Source: Clostridiaceae bacterium
GTDB taxonomy: Bacteria; Bacillota; Clostridia; Peptostreptococcales; T1SED10-28
NCBI GenBank assembly: GCA_003553525.1
Contig: PWEO01000061.1
Coordinates: forward strand, 1-48,348
Direction: 5' to 3'
DNA length: 48,348 nucleotides
In this document: in pieces, positions 8,975-17,900 of the stretch
Position numbering within the stretch: position 1 is the stretch's first letter
Layout: the number at the start of each line of letters is the position of its first letter
Notes under the pieces: generated by a model
Database searches by the model: none
Told to the model about the DNA's origin: nothing
Seen by the model: only the letters and a program-made list of their open reading frames with translations
Program-made: the position numbers and the translations under genes

Positions 8975-9871
8975 TTATTCCATAATTCGTTGTTCTAAAA
9001 TTTGATCCATGGAGAAGTCTTCCACTCCCAGATAATAAACCGCGGTATCGATTAATGCTTCCATGGGTAACAGACCGATAATCTCGGAACCCACCACATT
9101 AACACCGTATCTTTTCGCTTCGATTTTGATTAATTCAAACACCCGGTATAAAGCGGTTTTTGTAAAGTCTGTCATATTCATGGAAACCTGTACAATTCCC
9201 CGGTCTTTCAGTTCAATTCCGATTCCTTTGCAGTATCGGAATCCTCCGCTTAAATGCCGCACATTCTTTGCAATTTGATTTGCAAAATCGATATTATCGG
9301 TATCCAGGTTTACATTAAAGGCAACCAATGGCATTCTTGCCCCTACGGCAGTGATTCCCGCAGTGGGATGGATTTTTCTGCCTCCGAAATCAGGTTCCCA
9401 ATCCTCTTCTTTTACTTTTTCTTCCATTCCCTCAAACTGGCCTTTTCTTACCTTGGCTAAATTCTGGCGATGGGGGGCTGAAGCGGATTTTTCATAAAGG
9501 AAAATGGGCAGATCGTATTTTTTATTGACCGCCTTGGCCACTTCCTTGGAAAGCTCGATGGCTTCATCCATGGTTACCCCTCTAATGGGAATAAACGGCA
9601 CTACATCCGTAGCCCCCATTCTCGGGTGCTGTCCTTCATGCTTGGTCATATCAATTTCCTGAATCGCTACTCCGATGGCTTCAATCACGGCTTCCTTTAA
9701 AGGATCCGGTTCCCCCACCAAGGTCACCACGGTTCGGTTATGATCTTCATCAGAACTGTAATTTAAAAGTTTCACCCCTTTCTTTCCCCGAAAAGGTTCT
9801 ACTATTCGATCCACTTTTTTCGGATCTCTTCCCTCACTGAAATTCGGTACACACTGTACAATTTTATTCAT
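8975..9871 (-). CDS. ftcD: Glutamate formimidoyltransferase
   Basis: It transfers the formimino group of N-formimino-L-glutamate to tetrahydrofolate, giving glutamate and 5-formimino-THF. The 298-aa protein covers only the formiminotransferase part (N- and C-subdomains), as in bacterial single-domain forms. The cyclodeaminase half of the animal enzyme is absent. Family signatures include VQCVPNFSEGRD at the N-terminus and HEGQHPRMGATDVVPFIPI near residues 80-98. ATG 9871 is preferred (GGAG nine bases upstream) over the ATG at 9877, which is only three bases from it. It lies between hutU and hutI in the hut transcript. A separate cyclodeaminase (FchA) would be needed and is not in this window. 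Confidence 0.95.
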   Translation of the reverse strand: MNKIVQCVPNFSEGRDPKKVDRIVEPFRGKKGVKLLNYSSDEDHNRTVVTLVGEPDPLKEAVIEAIGVAIQEIDMTKHEGQHPRMGATDVVPFIPIRGVTMDEAIELSKEVAKAVNKKYDLPIFLYEKSASAPHRQNLAKVRKGQFEGMEEKVKEEDWEPDFGGRKIHPTAGITAVGARMPLVAFNVNLDTDNIDFANQIAKNVRHLSGGFRYCKGIGIELKDRGIVQVSMNMTDFTKTALYRVFELIKIEAKRYGVNVVGSEIIGLLPMEALIDTAVYYLGVEDFSMDQILEQRIME

Positions 9872-9928
9872 AATCATAATCTCCTTTCATCTATTAATTT
9901 TTTTCGGTTATTTATTTCACGAACAATC

Positions 9929-9963
9929 AGCCCTATCCGTGAGGTTTTCTCTCGGATAAGGCT
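9929..9963 (-). promoter_or_regulatory. Intercistronic hairpin between hutU and ftcD
   Basis: A long imperfect stem pairs AGCC, TATCCG and GAG (9929-9943) with CTC, CGGATA and GGCT (9949-9963). It has single mismatches at 9933/9959 and 9940/9952 and a loop of about five bases. The minus strand after it (GATTGTTCG) has no T-run, so complete termination is unlikely. It begins about 10 bases past the hutU stop and may protect or process the mRNA, or mildly reduce read-through into ftcD. Confidence 0.5.
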
Positions 9964-9971
9964 TTACATTG

Positions 9972-12008
9972 TTATTTCTTATTTTTTTCAAAAGCCTCGG
10001 CGACCAAATTTTCCACCAAGCCTTCTTTGGGGATATAGGGAATGGTAATATGATCCGATCCCGTATTTTCATTATTGTATTCGATACTGGTACTGATGGA
10101 GTTCTCATTTCTGGCCCAGGCTCTTCTTGCAACACCGCCCATAACATCCCAAGGCATAGCGGTGCTTAAAATATCATCAACTCTTCGGCTTCCGTCTAGA
10201 ACCATTCCAAATCCGCCGTTAATGGATTTTCCGATTCCCACGCCGCCGCCGTTATGAAGGGCAACGAGGCTCATACCTCTGGCCGCATTTCCAGCAAAGC
10301 ATTGTGTGGCCATATCCGCCATAACATTACTGCCGTCCTTGATATTGGCGGTCTCTCTAAAGGGAGAGTCTGTACCGCTGACATCGTGGTGATCCCGACC
10401 AAGCATAATTGGCCCTACTTCACCCTTTCGTACCATTTCGTTAAACTTAAGGGCTATCTTCGTTCGCCCCATGGCATCCTGATAAAGGATCCTTGCCTGG
10501 GTTCCCACCACCAGTTGGTTTTCCTCCGCATCCCGAATCCAAACATAGTTGTCACGATCTTGACCCCGTCGCTCAGGATCGATGCAGTCCATGGCTGCTT
10601 TATCGGTTTTTCGAAGGTCTTCATGATCACCGCTTAAGCAAACCCATCTAAAGGGTCCGTAACCGTAATCAAAAAGCTCCGGCCCCATGATATCTTCCAC
10701 ATAGGAGGGGAAGATGAAACCGTCTTTATCATCGATCTTATTCTTGGAAATTTCTTTTACGCCCGCATCGTATACGGCTTTCATGAAAGAATTTCCGTAA
10801 TCGAAGAAATAAGTTCCCCGTTCATCTAAGGTTTTAATCAGCTCAAAATGCTTTTTCAGACTCTCGTCCACCAGCTCTTTAAACTTCTCACGGTCCCTTT
10901 GCAACAGTTCCGTTCGCTCTTCAAAGTTCAGACCCTGAGGACAATAGCCTCCGTCATAAGCCGCATGACAGGAGGTCTGGTCCGATAAAAGCTCGATCTC
11001 TTCATTGTTCTCCACCGCATACTCTAATAAATCCACAATATTTCCATGATAGGCAATGGAGATGGGTTCTCTTTTTTCCATATATTCCTTCGCGGTATCA
11101 AAAACTTCTTTTAAATCACTGGAGATTTTACTTACCCAGCCCTGGTCATATCGTGTTTTAATACGGGAATAATCAACCTCCGCCACAATTCCCACGCCAT
11201 TGGCAATCTCTATGGCCTTCGGTTGAGCACCGCTCATACCTCCAAGACCGGAAGAGACAAACAGATGTCCCCGAAGATCTTCATCATCGGCGATACCGAG
11301 TTTTTTCCGTCCGGCATTGACAATGGTATTAAATGTTCCATGGACAATTCCCTGGGGTCCGATATACATCCATCCCCCGGCGGTCATTTGTCCGTAATTG
11401 GCAACGCCCATTTGCTCTGCAATTTCCTGATCCTTGGTGTTATCAAACATTCCGATCATCAGGGAATTAGTAATAATCACCCTTGGTGCTCCCGGGTGGG
11501 ATTTAAACAATCCTAGTGGATGTCCCGACTCTACCACTAAAGTCTGGTCTACCGTTAATTCCTCCAAGTATTTTTTCAGCAATTGATACTGCATCCAGTT
11601 TTGACAAACCCGGCCCGTCTCTCCGTAGGTTACCAGCTCATAAGGATATAGGGCAATGTCAAAATCCAGATTGTTATCAATCATTACCTGCATGGCTTTT
11701 CCTTCCAGACATTTCCCTTTATACTCCTCTATAGGCTTTCCTTTAATTTCACCCTTCGGTCTGAATCGGTAACCGTAGATTCTTCCCTTGCTCATTAATT
11801 CTTCTAAAAACTCCGGGGCTAAGGTATCGTGCAGGGACTCGGGAACATAACGAAGGGCGTTTTTCAACGCCACCTCGGTTTGTTCCTTGCTTAGTTTAAA
11901 ACCACGATTGGGGGCCCTGCGGATCCCCTCTTGAAACTTCGGAGGATCCGGTAATTCATTATCCAGTTTTATGGTCATTGCCTGTGATATATCAAAGTTA
12001 TTGCTCAT
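9972..12008 (-). CDS. hutU: Urocanate hydratase (long form)
   Basis: It adds water to urocanate to form 4-imidazolone-5-propionate, using a tightly bound NAD as electrophile. The 678-aa protein belongs to the longer urocanase variant; the Bacillus enzyme is about 550 aa. Conserved urocanase stretches are visible: the Rossmann-region motif SSGLGGMSGAQPKAIEIANG and GRDHHDVSGTDSPFRET. The start at ATG 12008 has GGAGAGG six bases upstream; the in-frame extension to 12059 lies within the 3' end of fhs and is less likely. It begins 16 bases after the fhs stop, so the two are translated from one transcript. A hairpin and ftcD follow. Confidence 0.96.
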   Translation of the reverse strand: MSNNFDISQAMTIKLDNELPDPPKFQEGIRRAPNRGFKLSKEQTEVALKNALRYVPESLHDTLAPEFLEELMSKGRIYGYRFRPKGEIKGKPIEEYKGKCLEGKAMQVMIDNNLDFDIALYPYELVTYGETGRVCQNWMQYQLLKKYLEELTVDQTLVVESGHPLGLFKSHPGAPRVIITNSLMIGMFDNTKDQEIAEQMGVANYGQMTAGGWMYIGPQGIVHGTFNTIVNAGRKKLGIADDEDLRGHLFVSSGLGGMSGAQPKAIEIANGVGIVAEVDYSRIKTRYDQGWVSKISSDLKEVFDTAKEYMEKREPISIAYHGNIVDLLEYAVENNEEIELLSDQTSCHAAYDGGYCPQGLNFEERTELLQRDREKFKELVDESLKKHFELIKTLDERGTYFFDYGNSFMKAVYDAGVKEISKNKIDDKDGFIFPSYVEDIMGPELFDYGYGPFRWVCLSGDHEDLRKTDKAAMDCIDPERRGQDRDNYVWIRDAEENQLVVGTQARILYQDAMGRTKIALKFNEMVRKGEVGPIMLGRDHHDVSGTDSPFRETANIKDGSNVMADMATQCFAGNAARGMSLVALHNGGGVGIGKSINGGFGMVLDGSRRVDDILSTAMPWDVMGGVARRAWARNENSISTSIEYNNENTGSDHITIPYIPKEGLVENLVAEAFEKNKK

Positions 12009-12024
12009 ATAGGACCTCTCCTTC

Positions 12025-13695
12025 CTAAAATAATCCGATAATGGTTCCTTCTTCATCAATATCCATCTTTTCAGCAGAAGGTACTTTAGGTAATCCCGGC
12101 ATAGTCATTACATCTCCGGTTAAGCAAACGATAAAGCCGGCTCCTGCCGATACATTTACTTCCCGTACCGTAATGTCAAACCCTGTAGGTGCTCCCAGTA
12201 AAGTTGGATCATCGGATAAGGAATACTGGGTCTTTGCCATACAAATCGGTAAATTGTCCAATCCGATTTCTTCAAGCTTTTGGATCTGTTTTTTCGCTTT
12301 TCCGGTAAATACAACATTGTCTCCACCGTAGATTTCTCTTACAATGGTTTCCACTTTTTCCGGAATTGATTTTTCCACTTCATATAGTGGCTTATAGTTT
12401 GCTTCCCCTTTTCCAACAATGCTTACGACTTTCTCAGCAAGTTCAATTCCGCCTTCTCCGCCTTTTGTAAATACTTCGCTTAAGGCTACTTCCACTCCAA
12501 GGTCATTACATAATTCCCGCATCGCTTTAATCTCCGCATCGGTGTCGGTCGGGAATTTATTCATGGCTACCACTGGGGGTAAACCGAACTTTCGGATGTT
12601 TTCCACTTGCTTTTTCAGGTTAACAAATCCGGCTTTTAATGCCTCTACGTTTTCTTCCTGTAAGTTCTTTTTATCTACGCCACCATGCATCTTCAGAGCT
12701 CGAATGGTACCGACGATTACTACGGCTTCAGGATTCAGTCCTCCGTATCGACATTTGATATCTAAGAATTTCTCCGCTCCGAGGTCTGCTCCGAATCCGG
12801 CTTCCGTTACTGCATAATCCCCTAATTTAAGGGCCATTTTCGTTGCCATAATACTGTTACAACCATGGGCGATATTGGCAAAAGGACCACCGTGAATAAA
12901 TGCTGGAGTATTTTCAAGAGTTTGCACCAGGTTCGGCTTGATGGCATCTTTAAGAAGTAGTGCCAAGGCTCCCTGTACATTCAATTCTTTTGCAAGAACC
13001 GGCTTGTTTGCCCGTGTATAAGCAACAATGATGTTTCCAAGACGCTCTTTAAGATCCGCCAGGCTGTTGGCCAGACATAGGGTTGCCATAATTTCCGATG
13101 CAACGGAAATCATAAAGCTGTCCTGTCGGGTAAATCCGTTTCCTTTTGGGCCAAGACCTACAGTTACTTCCCTGAGGGCACGGTCATTCATATCCATTAC
13201 CCGTTTCCAAACAATTTGTCTCATATCAATATCTAAGGTGTTTCCTTGATGGATATGGTTGTCAATTGCTGCAGATAATAAGTTGTTTGCTGTTGTAATC
13301 GCATGCATGTCTCCGGTAAAGTGAAGGTTAATGTCTTCCATCGGTACTACTTGGGCATATCCTCCACCGGCGGCTCCGCCTTTCACTCCGAAAACCGGTC
13401 CTAATGAAGGCTCTCGAAGAGCGATGGCAGTTTTCTTTCCGATTTTATTCAGTGCTTGGCCTAAACCTACAGTGGTTGTGGATTTCCCTTCACCAGCAGG
13501 AGTGGGGTTGATTGCGGTTACCAAAATTAATTTCCCGTACTCTTCTTTTTCCAGTCGATCAAATAAATCAAGGGATACTTTGGCTTTATAATGACCATAC
13601 ATCTCCAGTTCATCGCTATTGATTCCTGCGTCCTCCGCGATCTCAGAAATATACTTCATTTTTGCCTGTTGTGCAATTTGAATATCAGTTAACAT
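12025..13695 (-). CDS. fhs: Formate-tetrahydrofolate ligase (10-formyl-THF synthetase)
   Basis: It catalyses ATP + formate + THF to 10-formyl-THF, reversibly. The 556-aa protein is full length. The P-loop-like [18 protein letters not shown] lies near residues 66-83, and [22 protein letters not shown] and HFTGDMHAI are classic family signatures. The start at 13695 is preceded by GGATGAGG. As first gene of the hut transcript it probably works in the ATP-forming direction on one-carbon units from histidine. In the opposite direction it is the entry step of the Wood-Ljungdahl methyl branch, and the formate dehydrogenase at 28.7-34.2 kb would supply its formate. Both uses are possible from this sequence. 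Confidence 0.98.
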   Translation of the reverse strand: MLTDIQIAQQAKMKYISEIAEDAGINSDELEMYGHYKAKVSLDLFDRLEKEEYGKLILVTAINPTPAGEGKSTTTVGLGQALNKIGKKTAIALREPSLGPVFGVKGGAAGGGYAQVVPMEDINLHFTGDMHAITTANNLLSAAIDNHIHQGNTLDIDMRQIVWKRVMDMNDRALREVTVGLGPKGNGFTRQDSFMISVASEIMATLCLANSLADLKERLGNIIVAYTRANKPVLAKELNVQGALALLLKDAIKPNLVQTLENTPAFIHGGPFANIAHGCNSIMATKMALKLGDYAVTEAGFGADLGAEKFLDIKCRYGGLNPEAVVIVGTIRALKMHGGVDKKNLQEENVEALKAGFVNLKKQVENIRKFGLPPVVAMNKFPTDTDAEIKAMRELCNDLGVEVALSEVFTKGGEGGIELAEKVVSIVGKGEANYKPLYEVEKSIPEKVETIVREIYGGDNVVFTGKAKKQIQKLEEIGLDNLPICMAKTQYSLSDDPTLLGAPTGFDITVREVNVSAGAGFIVCLTGDVMTMPGLPKVPSAEKMDIDEEGTIIGLF

Positions 13696-13719
13696 TTACC
13701 TCATCCTTTCTTTAATGTG

Positions 13720-13748
13720 ATATTATTATGATATCTTTACAGCGTCAA
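13720..13748 (-). promoter_or_regulatory. Predicted sigma-A promoter for fhs-hutU-ftcD-hutI-pruA
   Basis: On the minus strand, TTGACG (13743-13748) and TAATAT (13720-13725) are separated by exactly 17 bases and lie about 25 bases before the fhs start codon. The promoter sits directly after the terminator of the HD-GYP gene. I see no obvious operator palindrome overlapping it. Confidence 0.6.
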
Positions 13749-13756
13749 TTTTACGT

Positions 13757-13795
13757 CGAAAAAACCACGCTGATTTTACTTTTTTCAGCGTGGTT
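13757..13795 (-). terminator. Intrinsic terminator after the HD-GYP gene
   Basis: A perfect 11-bp stem (AACCACGCTGA at 13763-13773 and its complement at 13785-13795) with an 11-nt loop is followed on the minus strand by a T6 run. The stem starts at the last base of the HD-GYP stop codon. It separates that gene from the fhs promoter. Confidence 0.92.
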
Positions 13796-14853
13796 CAATG
13801 ATAAACTTTGATAATTTTTTCGTTATGTATTTTTGTCAGATCTAAAAATTCTCTTTCAATAATGCCCTTAGCTTCTTTTTGTATAATCTGAATCATCGGC
13901 CTGGTGTGAAAGGATCGGTTGAATTTCCGGACCACGGCACTTTTCCCGGAACTCAGTTCAATCAGTCTTCCTTCAAGGTATATCTCGAAACTCTGTAAAA
14001 AGGCTTGGACAAAGTTGCTGTCGAAGATTTCTCCCTGATAGGCGATAAGATACTCCACCACATCACTGAAGGACCATGCTTTTCGGTAAACCCGATCCGT
14101 ACTCAGGGCATCAAACTGATCACAAATCGCCACAATTCGAGCAAAGGGATGTATTTCCTTGCCCCTTAATCCCTTTGGGTAGCCTTTTCCGTTAACCCAC
14201 TCATGATGATCCCGTATGATTCGTCGGGAATCCTCACAAAGAAGATCCAGACTCTTTACCAGCTCATAGCCCTTGGTTGTATGTCTTTTGATTTCTCCAT
14301 ATTCCCCGTCGGTAAGCCGCTGGGATTTTTTTAAAATCTCCTCATCTACGCCGACTTTTCCAATATCATGAAGCAGAGCACCCAGGCCAATTTTCCTTAA
14401 GTTTTTTTTGCTGTATCCGATGGCTTTCCCAAGAATCATCGCCAGTATACATACATTTACCGAATGTTCAAAGGTATAGTTATCCGTGGATCGGACTTCT
14501 GTTAAATCGATCAACAGCTTTTTATTATCCAGAATTTCCGATAAAATTTCCTCCACAAGATTCTCAATTTTTTTAAACTCTGTGTTTTCCTTCTCCGCTA
14601 ACCGATGAAAACTTTTTTTGAACTGTTCCTTTACCTGATTTCGGGTATCCTGAATTATTCCTTCCATGATTTCCAACGGGTATTTATGATGCCAATCAAT
14701 ATAAACTTCCTTTACCTCATAATTTTTCATTCTATCAATAAAAGGACCCTTAAGAACCTCCCCCTTATGAATCAGAAGTTGGTCTTCCTCCGTAAAAATA
14801 GGCTTTGCCAGTCGCATTCCCGGTTTTAAAGACTCTTTCCGAATTCTCAGCAT
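13795..14853 (-). CDS. HD-GYP domain cyclic-di-GMP phosphodiesterase-like protein
   Basis: This is probably a c-di-GMP phosphodiesterase of 352 aa. Residues 1-60 form a short N-terminal domain seen before some HD-GYP domains (KPGMRLAKPIFTEED). Residues 60-115 are helical. The HD-GYP domain follows, with His130, HDIGK at 162-166, HHEWVNGKGYPKG at 216-228 and ARIVAICDQFDALSTDR, so all metal ligands and the GYP signature are present. ATG 14853 (MLRIRKE) is the best start, ten bases after AAGGAGG; the frame is open up to 14955 without a ribosome site. No transmembrane segment is evident. It lies after whiA and ends at a terminator. It has no visible link to the histidine genes. Confidence 0.88.
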   Translation of the reverse strand: MLRIRKESLKPGMRLAKPIFTEEDQLLIHKGEVLKGPFIDRMKNYEVKEVYIDWHHKYPLEIMEGIIQDTRNQVKEQFKKSFHRLAEKENTEFKKIENLVEEILSEILDNKKLLIDLTEVRSTDNYTFEHSVNVCILAMILGKAIGYSKKNLRKIGLGALLHDIGKVGVDEEILKKSQRLTDGEYGEIKRHTTKGYELVKSLDLLCEDSRRIIRDHHEWVNGKGYPKGLRGKEIHPFARIVAICDQFDALSTDRVYRKAWSFSDVVEYLIAYQGEIFDSNFVQAFLQSFEIYLEGRLIELSSGKSAVVRKFNRSFHTRPMIQIIQKEAKGIIEREFLDLTKIHNEKIIKVYH

Positions 14854-14990
14854 TGATGTCTGTCCTCCTTGACATATATTGTCGAACTTCTTCCCTGTGT
14901 CTATTATAGCCTGAATTTCAGAAAAATCCAACATTTCTTCCAGAATTTCTATCATAAAGAGGAAGTTAAAATGAATCTCCTTGGATTTTA

Positions 14991-15944
14991 TTAATAAGGA
15001 CTTTGGCGAATTTTCTTTGCTATATTTTCCATTTTACGGAACCGATGATTGACACCGGATTTTCCCACGGGAGGATTCATCATTTCTCCCAGTTCCTTCA
15101 AACTTGCATCTTCGTGTTGAATTCGAAGTTTCGCCAACTCCCTTAGGCCTTCAGGAAGTTCATCAAGACCAATGGTCCGTTGGATTAGGTGAATATTTTC
15201 CAATTGTTTTACCGAAGCATTTACGGTTTTACTAAGATTTGCGGTTTCGCAGTTTACAATTCGATTAATATTATTACGTATCTCCTTTAAAATTCGGGCG
15301 TTTTCCAGTTCCAATAAGGCATTATGGGCACCGATAATATTTAAGAGCTCCACAATTTGATCCCCTTCTTTTAAATAGACCACTTGATATTTTTTACGAG
15401 GAACAATTTTCGCATTGAGCCCGAAGGAATTGATCATGGTTTGAATTCCTGTTGCCACGGACATTTCATGGGCTACAAACTCCAAGTGATAGGTTTTTTC
15501 CGGGGCGCTGATGGACCCTCCTGATAGAAATGCTCCACGAAGATAGGCTCTCTTGCAACAACGATTCATAAAGATTTCATCCTTGGGAAAATGGGTCATC
15601 CCGTCTCTGCATCCAAGGTTTTCTATCAATCCCAGTTCTTGAATGATCTTCTTGCTCCCCATAACATGGGTGATTACCATTAAATAATAGTTTGATTTTT
15701 TAAAACTTGAATTTTTCCGTACTTTAATTTCCGGATTAATGGCAAACAGAGTTTTAATCAGCTTGAAAATTTTACGGGCAACCGCCGGGTTTTCCACGGT
15801 AACTTTCAAATTAAATTTTTCATCAGTGGTGTGAACGACTTCTCCATTTAGGCCGATCAAAGCCGAAAGCTCCCCTTTGTTGCAGCAACTCTTCTCAGCT
15901 TCCAACCGTGCCAATTCACCTTTGGTTTTTAAAGAAAAAGACAT
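14991..15944 (-). CDS. whiA: DNA-binding protein WhiA
   Basis: WhiA is a conserved Gram-positive DNA-binding protein, a sporulation regulator in Streptomyces and a cell-division/chromosome factor in Bacillus. The 317-aa protein has the usual layout: a LAGLIDADG homing-endonuclease-like N-terminal fold, with CCKRAYLRGAFLSGGSISAPE near residue 130, then a C-terminal helix-turn-helix region ending LRELAKLRIQHEDASLKELGE and VGKSGVNHRFRKM. AGGAAG precedes the ATG. It is 21 bases downstream of the nudix gene and completes the rapZ-yvcK-whiA neighbourhood typical of Bacillota. Confidence 0.97.
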   Translation of the reverse strand: MSFSLKTKGELARLEAEKSCCNKGELSALIGLNGEVVHTTDEKFNLKVTVENPAVARKIFKLIKTLFAINPEIKVRKNSSFKKSNYYLMVITHVMGSKKIIQELGLIENLGCRDGMTHFPKDEIFMNRCCKRAYLRGAFLSGGSISAPEKTYHLEFVAHEMSVATGIQTMINSFGLNAKIVPRKKYQVVYLKEGDQIVELLNIIGAHNALLELENARILKEIRNNINRIVNCETANLSKTVNASVKQLENIHLIQRTIGLDELPEGLRELAKLRIQHEDASLKELGEMMNPPVGKSGVNHRFRKMENIAKKIRQSPY

Positions 15945-15965
15945 TTCATCACTTCCTAACTATTT

Positions 15966-16382
15966 CTACATCCGTTTTTTATATAACTTAAGACCCCGTT
16001 CAATAATGTTTTTTTCATCCTGGTACCGGGCCATATCCACCGCTTTGTCTTCATGTACAAAGATCGCCTCAATAAAGCCCTCTTCTTTCTGAGGAATACA
16101 GTCTATGGAGTTTGACTCCATTAAATACCAATGAACAGTTTTATACACCCGCTGGTCCTTACTCCAGGAATTATGGTAGCTGTATTCTATTTTATCGATA
16201 TACTCCACAGGCCTAGCCCGGACCTTAGCCTCTTCCAGGACTTCCCTTTTTGCGGTTTCCTCTAAGGTCTCCCCGGATTCCACCTTCCCCTTGGGCAGGA
16301 CATAATCTCCATTATACTTCTTTAATAATAACACGGCGTTTCCAAAAATCACGACGCCTCCGGCACTGATTTCTATACTCAA
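15966..16382 (-). CDS. NUDIX hydrolase
   Basis: This 138-aa protein hydrolyses a nucleoside-diphosphate-linked substrate that cannot be predicted. The Nudix box runs GKVESGETLEETAKREVLEE near residues 32-51, with the REVLEE metal-binding core intact. The usual glycine a few residues after it is replaced (EEAKV). The start is TTG 16382, with AAAGGAG and GGAGAG upstream and no ATG nearby. It has its own predicted promoter at 16440-16468 after the yvcK terminator and is followed at 21 bases by whiA. This placement recalls yvcI of Bacillus, though here it lies between yvcK and whiA rather than before rapZ. Confidence 0.9.
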   Translation of the reverse strand: MSIEISAGGVVIFGNAVLLLKKYNGDYVLPKGKVESGETLEETAKREVLEEAKVRARPVEYIDKIEYSYHNSWSKDQRVYKTVHWYLMESNSIDCIPQKEEGFIEAIFVHEDKAVDMARYQDEKNIIERGLKLYKKRM

Positions 16383-16439
16383 GACTCTCCACTCCTTTAC
16401 TTTTGTGGATGGTTTTACGGTCTCACGTTAATACTACTT

Positions 16440-16468
16440 ATTATAGCATAATAAATAAAATCTTTAAA
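16440..16468 (-). promoter_or_regulatory. Predicted promoter for nudix-whiA
   Basis: On the minus strand an extended -10 (TGC followed by TATAAT, core at 16440-16445) lies 17 bases from a weak -35 TTTAAA (16463-16468). It begins right after the yvcK terminator, so nudix and whiA can be expressed separately from the murB-rapZ-yvcK transcript. Confidence 0.5.
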
Positions 16469-16473
16469 ACCCA

Positions 16474-16507
16474 TAAAAAAAGGAGCTCCGGGGATACTCG
16501 GGAACTC
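16474..16507 (-). terminator. Intrinsic terminator after yvcK
   Basis: A 7-bp stem with one G-T wobble (GAGCTCC at 16483-16489 with GGAACTC at 16501-16507) is followed on the minus strand by C and T7. It is about 35 bases past the yvcK stop. A wider repeat (CCCATAAAA around 16470, TTTTATGGG around 16518-16526) encloses it. Confidence 0.75.
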
Positions 16508-16540
16508 TCTTGAAGACTTTTATGGGCAATATTTCGAGGA

Positions 16541-17854
16541 TTAGATCTCATCGGATATTTGAAAATGTTTTTTAGCCCTCTTCTTTGAGCGCCATCGGTT
16601 AATCCATCGAGTACCTTTCTGTTCATAGGCGCAGGAAATAATTAATTTTGAAAGTTCCAGACTGTTATGCCGCACATAGTCCTTTCGTATTTCCACCAGG
16701 TCCTCCTCAAGAATTTTCATATTTAATTCGCTGAGTTTTTCACGGTCCTCCTGGGTAATGGACACTAATTGGGCTCCTTGGTTTTCGTATTTATCTTTTA
16801 CCTTTGTTGGCAGGGGACCGCTATTATTGGCGATAATCCAATCCAGGTGAAGATTTCTATGGTGATTCAACAGGCCCTGAACATGGTCAAACACCGAATA
16901 ACCATCGGTTTCTCCCGGTTGGGTCATTATATTGGGGATATAGACCTTGGAAGCCTTGGTATTCTTAATTTTCTTACTTAATCGCTCCACCAGTAAATTC
17001 GGAATGATGCTGGTATACAAACTTCCCGGTCCCAGAACCACCACATCCGCTTCTTCAATAGCGCGTAGCGCTTCATCCAAGGGCTTGGAATACTTCGGTT
17101 TAATAAATACCCGCTGGATCTTGCTTTGATATTCCCGACTTCTCAAGGGAATATCCGATTCTCCCTTAACCACCATACCGTTCTCCAACTTCGCATAGAG
17201 GGTGATGTTTTCCAATGATACAGGCAACACCTGTCCGGTTACGGCTAAAATACTGGACATTTCTTTAATAGCATTTTCAAAATTCCCTGTAATTTCATTC
17301 ATGGAAGCGATAAATAAATTTCCGAAGCTTTGTCCCTTTAGGTTTCCTTCTTCAAATCGATAATTCAAAAGTTTTTCCATGGTGGGCTCCATATCCGACA
17401 GGGCTAGAATACAGCTTCGAATATCCCCGGGAGGAAGCATTCCCAAATCTTCCCGTAAAATCCCGGAACCCCCGCCGTCATCGGCTACGGTTACAATGGC
17501 GGTAATATTCGATGTTAATTTTTTCAAACCCCGCAGGAGCACAGAAAGTCCGGTTCCGCCTCCTACAACCACAACCTTGGGCCCTCGAATCAACCGCTTC
17601 TGCTTAAGAATCTGACTTCGAATATCTTTTTTTGAAAAGGTCCGGATTTTCATATGGGTCAGAAAAAAAACAAGCATCCCCCGAAGGGATAGTATAGCCA
17701 TGATTAGTCCCGCAAGAAACAACAGTCCCTTTATGGGCAAGGTCAAATACGCATTCAGTCTGGTAAAAACTCCACTGAATGCGGACAACATCATAGCAAA
17801 TCCTAAAAACACAAAAAACAGATATTCCTTAATCCGCCAACCGGTTTTCAACAT
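16541..17854 (-). CDS. yvcK: Gluconeogenesis/cell-wall control factor YvcK (GlmR) with N-terminal membrane anchor
   Basis: YvcK/GlmR binds UDP-GlcNAc and controls the flow of carbon into peptidoglycan precursors. The 437-aa protein has two hydrophobic segments at about residues 10-32 and 38-65, an N-terminal anchor seen in clostridial forms but not in B. subtilis. The CofD-like Rossmann domain then begins with VVVVGGGTGLSVLLRGLK near 94-111 and contains VADDGGGSGILREDLGMLPP and DVVVLGPGSLYTS. The start is uncertain by a few codons: ATG 17854 has AAAGGA very close, while GGGGGAG lies 18 bases further up. It is 46 bases after rapZ. Confidence 0.95.
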   Translation of the reverse strand: MLKTGWRIKEYLFFVFLGFAMMLSAFSGVFTRLNAYLTLPIKGLLFLAGLIMAILSLRGMLVFFLTHMKIRTFSKKDIRSQILKQKRLIRGPKVVVVGGGTGLSVLLRGLKKLTSNITAIVTVADDGGGSGILREDLGMLPPGDIRSCILALSDMEPTMEKLLNYRFEEGNLKGQSFGNLFIASMNEITGNFENAIKEMSSILAVTGQVLPVSLENITLYAKLENGMVVKGESDIPLRSREYQSKIQRVFIKPKYSKPLDEALRAIEEADVVVLGPGSLYTSIIPNLLVERLSKKIKNTKASKVYIPNIMTQPGETDGYSVFDHVQGLLNHHRNLHLDWIIANNSGPLPTKVKDKYENQGAQLVSITQEDREKLSELNMKILEEDLVEIRKDYVRHNSLELSKLIISCAYEQKGTRWINRWRSKKRAKKHFQISDEI

Positions 17855-17900
17855 TTCCTTTAAAATGACGCTCTCCCCCTCTCCGGATTAATACATCCCA

